DNA of 6,014 nt, from NCBI GenBank assembly GCA_900556405.1, contig USPB01000121.1, forward strand, positions 1 to 6,014, read 5' to 3'. The stretch's first letter is position 1, and every line of letters begins with the position of its first letter. Below are positions 4,841 to 6,014 of this stretch, one piece after another. The position numbers and the translations under genes are program-made. Source of the DNA: an uncultured Actinomyces sp. (GTDB lineage: Bacteria; Actinomycetota; Actinomycetes; Actinomycetales; Actinomycetaceae). The notes under the pieces were generated by a model that had not been told where the DNA came from, did not search any database, and saw nothing but the letters and a program-made list of their open reading frames with translations.

Positions 4841-4844
4841 CATA
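4833..4844 (-). repeat. 12-bp repeat TATGATGTGGGA, copy 1
   Basis: Read on the minus strand it includes the candidate -10 box of paralogue 1 and one arm of the inverted repeat. The identical 12-mer occurs on the same strand at 4960-4971. Confidence 0.6.
4839..4844 (-). promoter_or_regulatory. Candidate -10 box (TATGAT) of the 4799-3597 operon
   Basis: TATGAT on the minus strand, five of six matches to TATAAT, 39 nt before the ATG and thus close to the 41-nt placement of TACGAT before paralogues 3 and 4. The hexamer 17 nt upstream (TTCCGT) is a poor -35. Confidence 0.45.
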
Positions 4845-4959
4845 CGAGCAACCTCTGCAACACGGAAGTTCCGCCTCATTATCCCTTCTCACCACTCACC
4901 ACAACCCGACGCAGCCCACCCCAACCTCACGCCGACGCTCCCGGCTCGCCCCGGCCTCG

Positions 4960-4971
4960 TCCCACATCATA
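4960..4971 (-). repeat. 12-bp repeat TATGATGTGGGA, copy 2
   Basis: Second exact copy, one base after the nrdE terminator stem. It could be a second promoter for the downstream operon or a second binding site of a regulator. The 100 nt or so between the two copies encodes nothing I can support. Confidence 0.55.
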
Positions 4972-4972
4972 A

Positions 4973-5004
4973 GGTGCGGGGGCCGCTTTCCCGACCCCCG
5001 CACC
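4973..5004 (-). terminator. Terminator of nrdE
   Basis: GGTGCGGGGG (4973-4982) pairs perfectly with CCCCCGCACC (4995-5004) around a 12-nt loop. The stem starts 21 nt after the nrdE TGA on the minus strand; the tail reads TTATGATG, only weakly U-rich. It isolates nrdE from the small membrane protein genes. Confidence 0.8.
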
Positions 5005-5025
5005 ACCCGACAAACGGGCGTCACG

Positions 5026-6014
5026 TCACAGCATGCAGGACACGCAGCCCTCGACCTCCGTGCCCTCCAGGGCCATCTGGCGCAGGCGCATGTAGTACAG
5101 GGTCTTAATGCCCTTCTTCCACGCGTAGATGTAGGACTTGTTCAGGTCACGCGTCGTCACCGTATCCGGGTAGAACAGCGTGAGCGACAGGCCCTGATCC
5201 ACGTGCTGGGTGGCCACCGCGTAGGTGTCGATGATCTTCTCGGGGCCGATCTCGTACGCGTCCTGGTAGTACTGAAGGTTCTCGTTCGACATGTAGGGCG
5301 CCGGGTAGTAGACGCGGCCGATCTTGCCTTCCTTGCGGATCTCCACGCGGGACACGATCGGGTGGATCGACGACGTCGAGTTGTTGATGTACGAGATGGA
5401 ACCCGTCGGAGGCACAGCCTGCAGGTTCTGGTTGTACATGCCGTACTTCGCGACGTCGGCAGCCAGGGCCTCCCAGTCCGCCTGGGTCGGGACCTTGATC
5501 GACGAGGCGGCGAGCAGCTCACGGCACTTGTCCGTGGTGGGGGCCCACTCCTCGTCAATGTACTTGCGGAAGAACTCGCCCGACGCGTACTTCGACTCCT
5601 CGAAGCCCTCGAAGGTCTCGCCGCGCTCGCGCGCGATTGTGCACGAGGCCTTGATGGCCTCGAACAGGACCGTCATGAAGTACATGTTCGTGAAGTCCAG
5701 GGCCTCCTCGGAACCGTAGTGCACGTGCTCGCGCGCCAGGTAACCGTGCAGGTTCATCTGGCCCAGGCCGATCGCGTGGCTCATCGCGTTGCCGCGAGCG
5801 ATCGAGGGGACCGAGCCGATGTCCGACAGGTCGGAGACAGCCGTCAGACCGCGGATCGCCATCTCGATCGTCTTGGAGAAGTCCGGGGAATCCATGGTCT
5901 TCGCGATGTTGAGCGAGCCCAGGTTGCAGGAGATGTCCTTGCCGACGTGCGAGTACGACAGGTCATCGTTGTAGGTCGAGGCCTCGGACACCTGGAGGAT
6001 CTCCGAGCACAGGT
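5026..6014 (-). CDS. nrdE: Ribonucleoside-diphosphate reductase, class Ib alpha subunit (3' part)
   Basis: The last 328 codons of nrdE, the 5' part lying right of the window. NrdE reduces ribonucleoside diphosphates to deoxyribonucleotides, using a radical from the NrdF subunit and electrons from NrdH. Visible landmarks are LCSEI at the right edge with the thiyl-radical Cys, ISCNLGSLN 27 residues later with a redox Cys (the spacing matches Cys388 and Cys415 of Salmonella NrdE), the phosphate loop PTGSIS, the Tyr-Tyr pair in KTLYYMRLRQ for radical transfer, and the C-terminal shuttle GCVSCML with two Cys that accept electrons from the redoxin. The full protein is usually about 700 residues. 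No ribosome site can be judged. No nrdF follows: a terminator comes 21 nt after the stop, consistent with actinobacteria in which nrdF is a separate unit. Upstream nrdH and nrdI are expected outside the window. Confidence 0.97.
   Translation of the reverse strand, partial: LCSEILQVSEASTYNDDLSYSHVGKDISCNLGSLNIAKTMDSPDFSKTIEMAIRGLTAVSDLSDIGSVPSIARGNAMSHAIGLGQMNLHGYLAREHVHYGSEEALDFTNMYFMTVLFEAIKASCTIARERGETFEGFEESKYASGEFFRKYIDEEWAPTTDKCRELLAASSIKVPTQADWEALAADVAKYGMYNQNLQAVPPTGSISYINNSTSSIHPIVSRVEIRKEGKIGRVYYPAPYMSNENLQYYQDAYEIGPEKIIDTYAVATQHVDQGLSLTLFYPDTVTTRDLNKSYIYAWKKGIKTLYYMRLRQMALEGTEVEGCVSCML

Noticed and set aside
4805..5025. Small gene in the gap between nrdE and paralogue 1
   Set aside because: The frames there have Pro/Arg/His-rich chance composition and overlap the terminator and promoter features.

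Overview
The window looks like chromosomal DNA from a high-GC actinobacterium. The bias toward G or C at third codon positions, the GGAG ribosome binding sites, the class Ib ribonucleotide reductase gene and the Tyr/Gly/Gln/Pro-rich small membrane proteins all fit an Actinomyces/Schaalia-like member of the Actinomycetaceae. The genus is an inference from gene style, not a proven assignment. Every gene I can support is on the minus strand, so the window is transcribed from right to left.

Reading in transcription order: (1) 6014-5026 is the 3' part of nrdE, the catalytic subunit of class Ib ribonucleotide reductase, followed by a 10-bp-stem terminator (4973-5004). (2) 4799-2449 holds four small genes in a row. 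Each encodes a low-complexity N-terminal tail (three rich in Tyr-Gly-Gln-Pro, one in Pro-Ala-Gln) followed by two predicted membrane helices. They start with the same MSD peptide and share an Arg/Leu-(Arg/Lys)-Ser-Asn-Ala motif before helix 1 (in three of four) and a [L/I][G/D]AP-x-D[V/I] motif in the loop between the helices (in all four), so they form a local paralogous family. The first two (4799-4329 and 4316-3597) are separated by only 12 nt and are probably co-transcribed. The other two appear to have their own promoter and leader: a TACGAT box lies at exactly the same distance from both start codons, followed by GGAG, a 6-nt spacer and ATGAGCGAT. Strong hairpins separate the units. (3) 2326-572 encodes a 584-residue predicted ATPase of the ABC class (COG3044/PF09818 type) with clear Walker A, signature-like and Walker B motifs and no partner permease here. 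(4) 571-1 has no convincing gene. It contains an 89-bp sequence present twice (85/89 identical), with a 17-bp motif present three times in alternating orientation, so parts of it look like a small terminal-inverted-repeat element or MITE-like repeat, one copy apparently an internally deleted version of the other.

The most interesting material is the four-gene family of membrane-anchored low-complexity proteins, whose function I cannot name, together with its shared leader architecture, and the unexplained repeat region at the left end. nrdE and the ATPase are probably separate housekeeping or unknown-function genes that flank the cluster; nothing in the sequence proves a functional link between them and the small membrane proteins.
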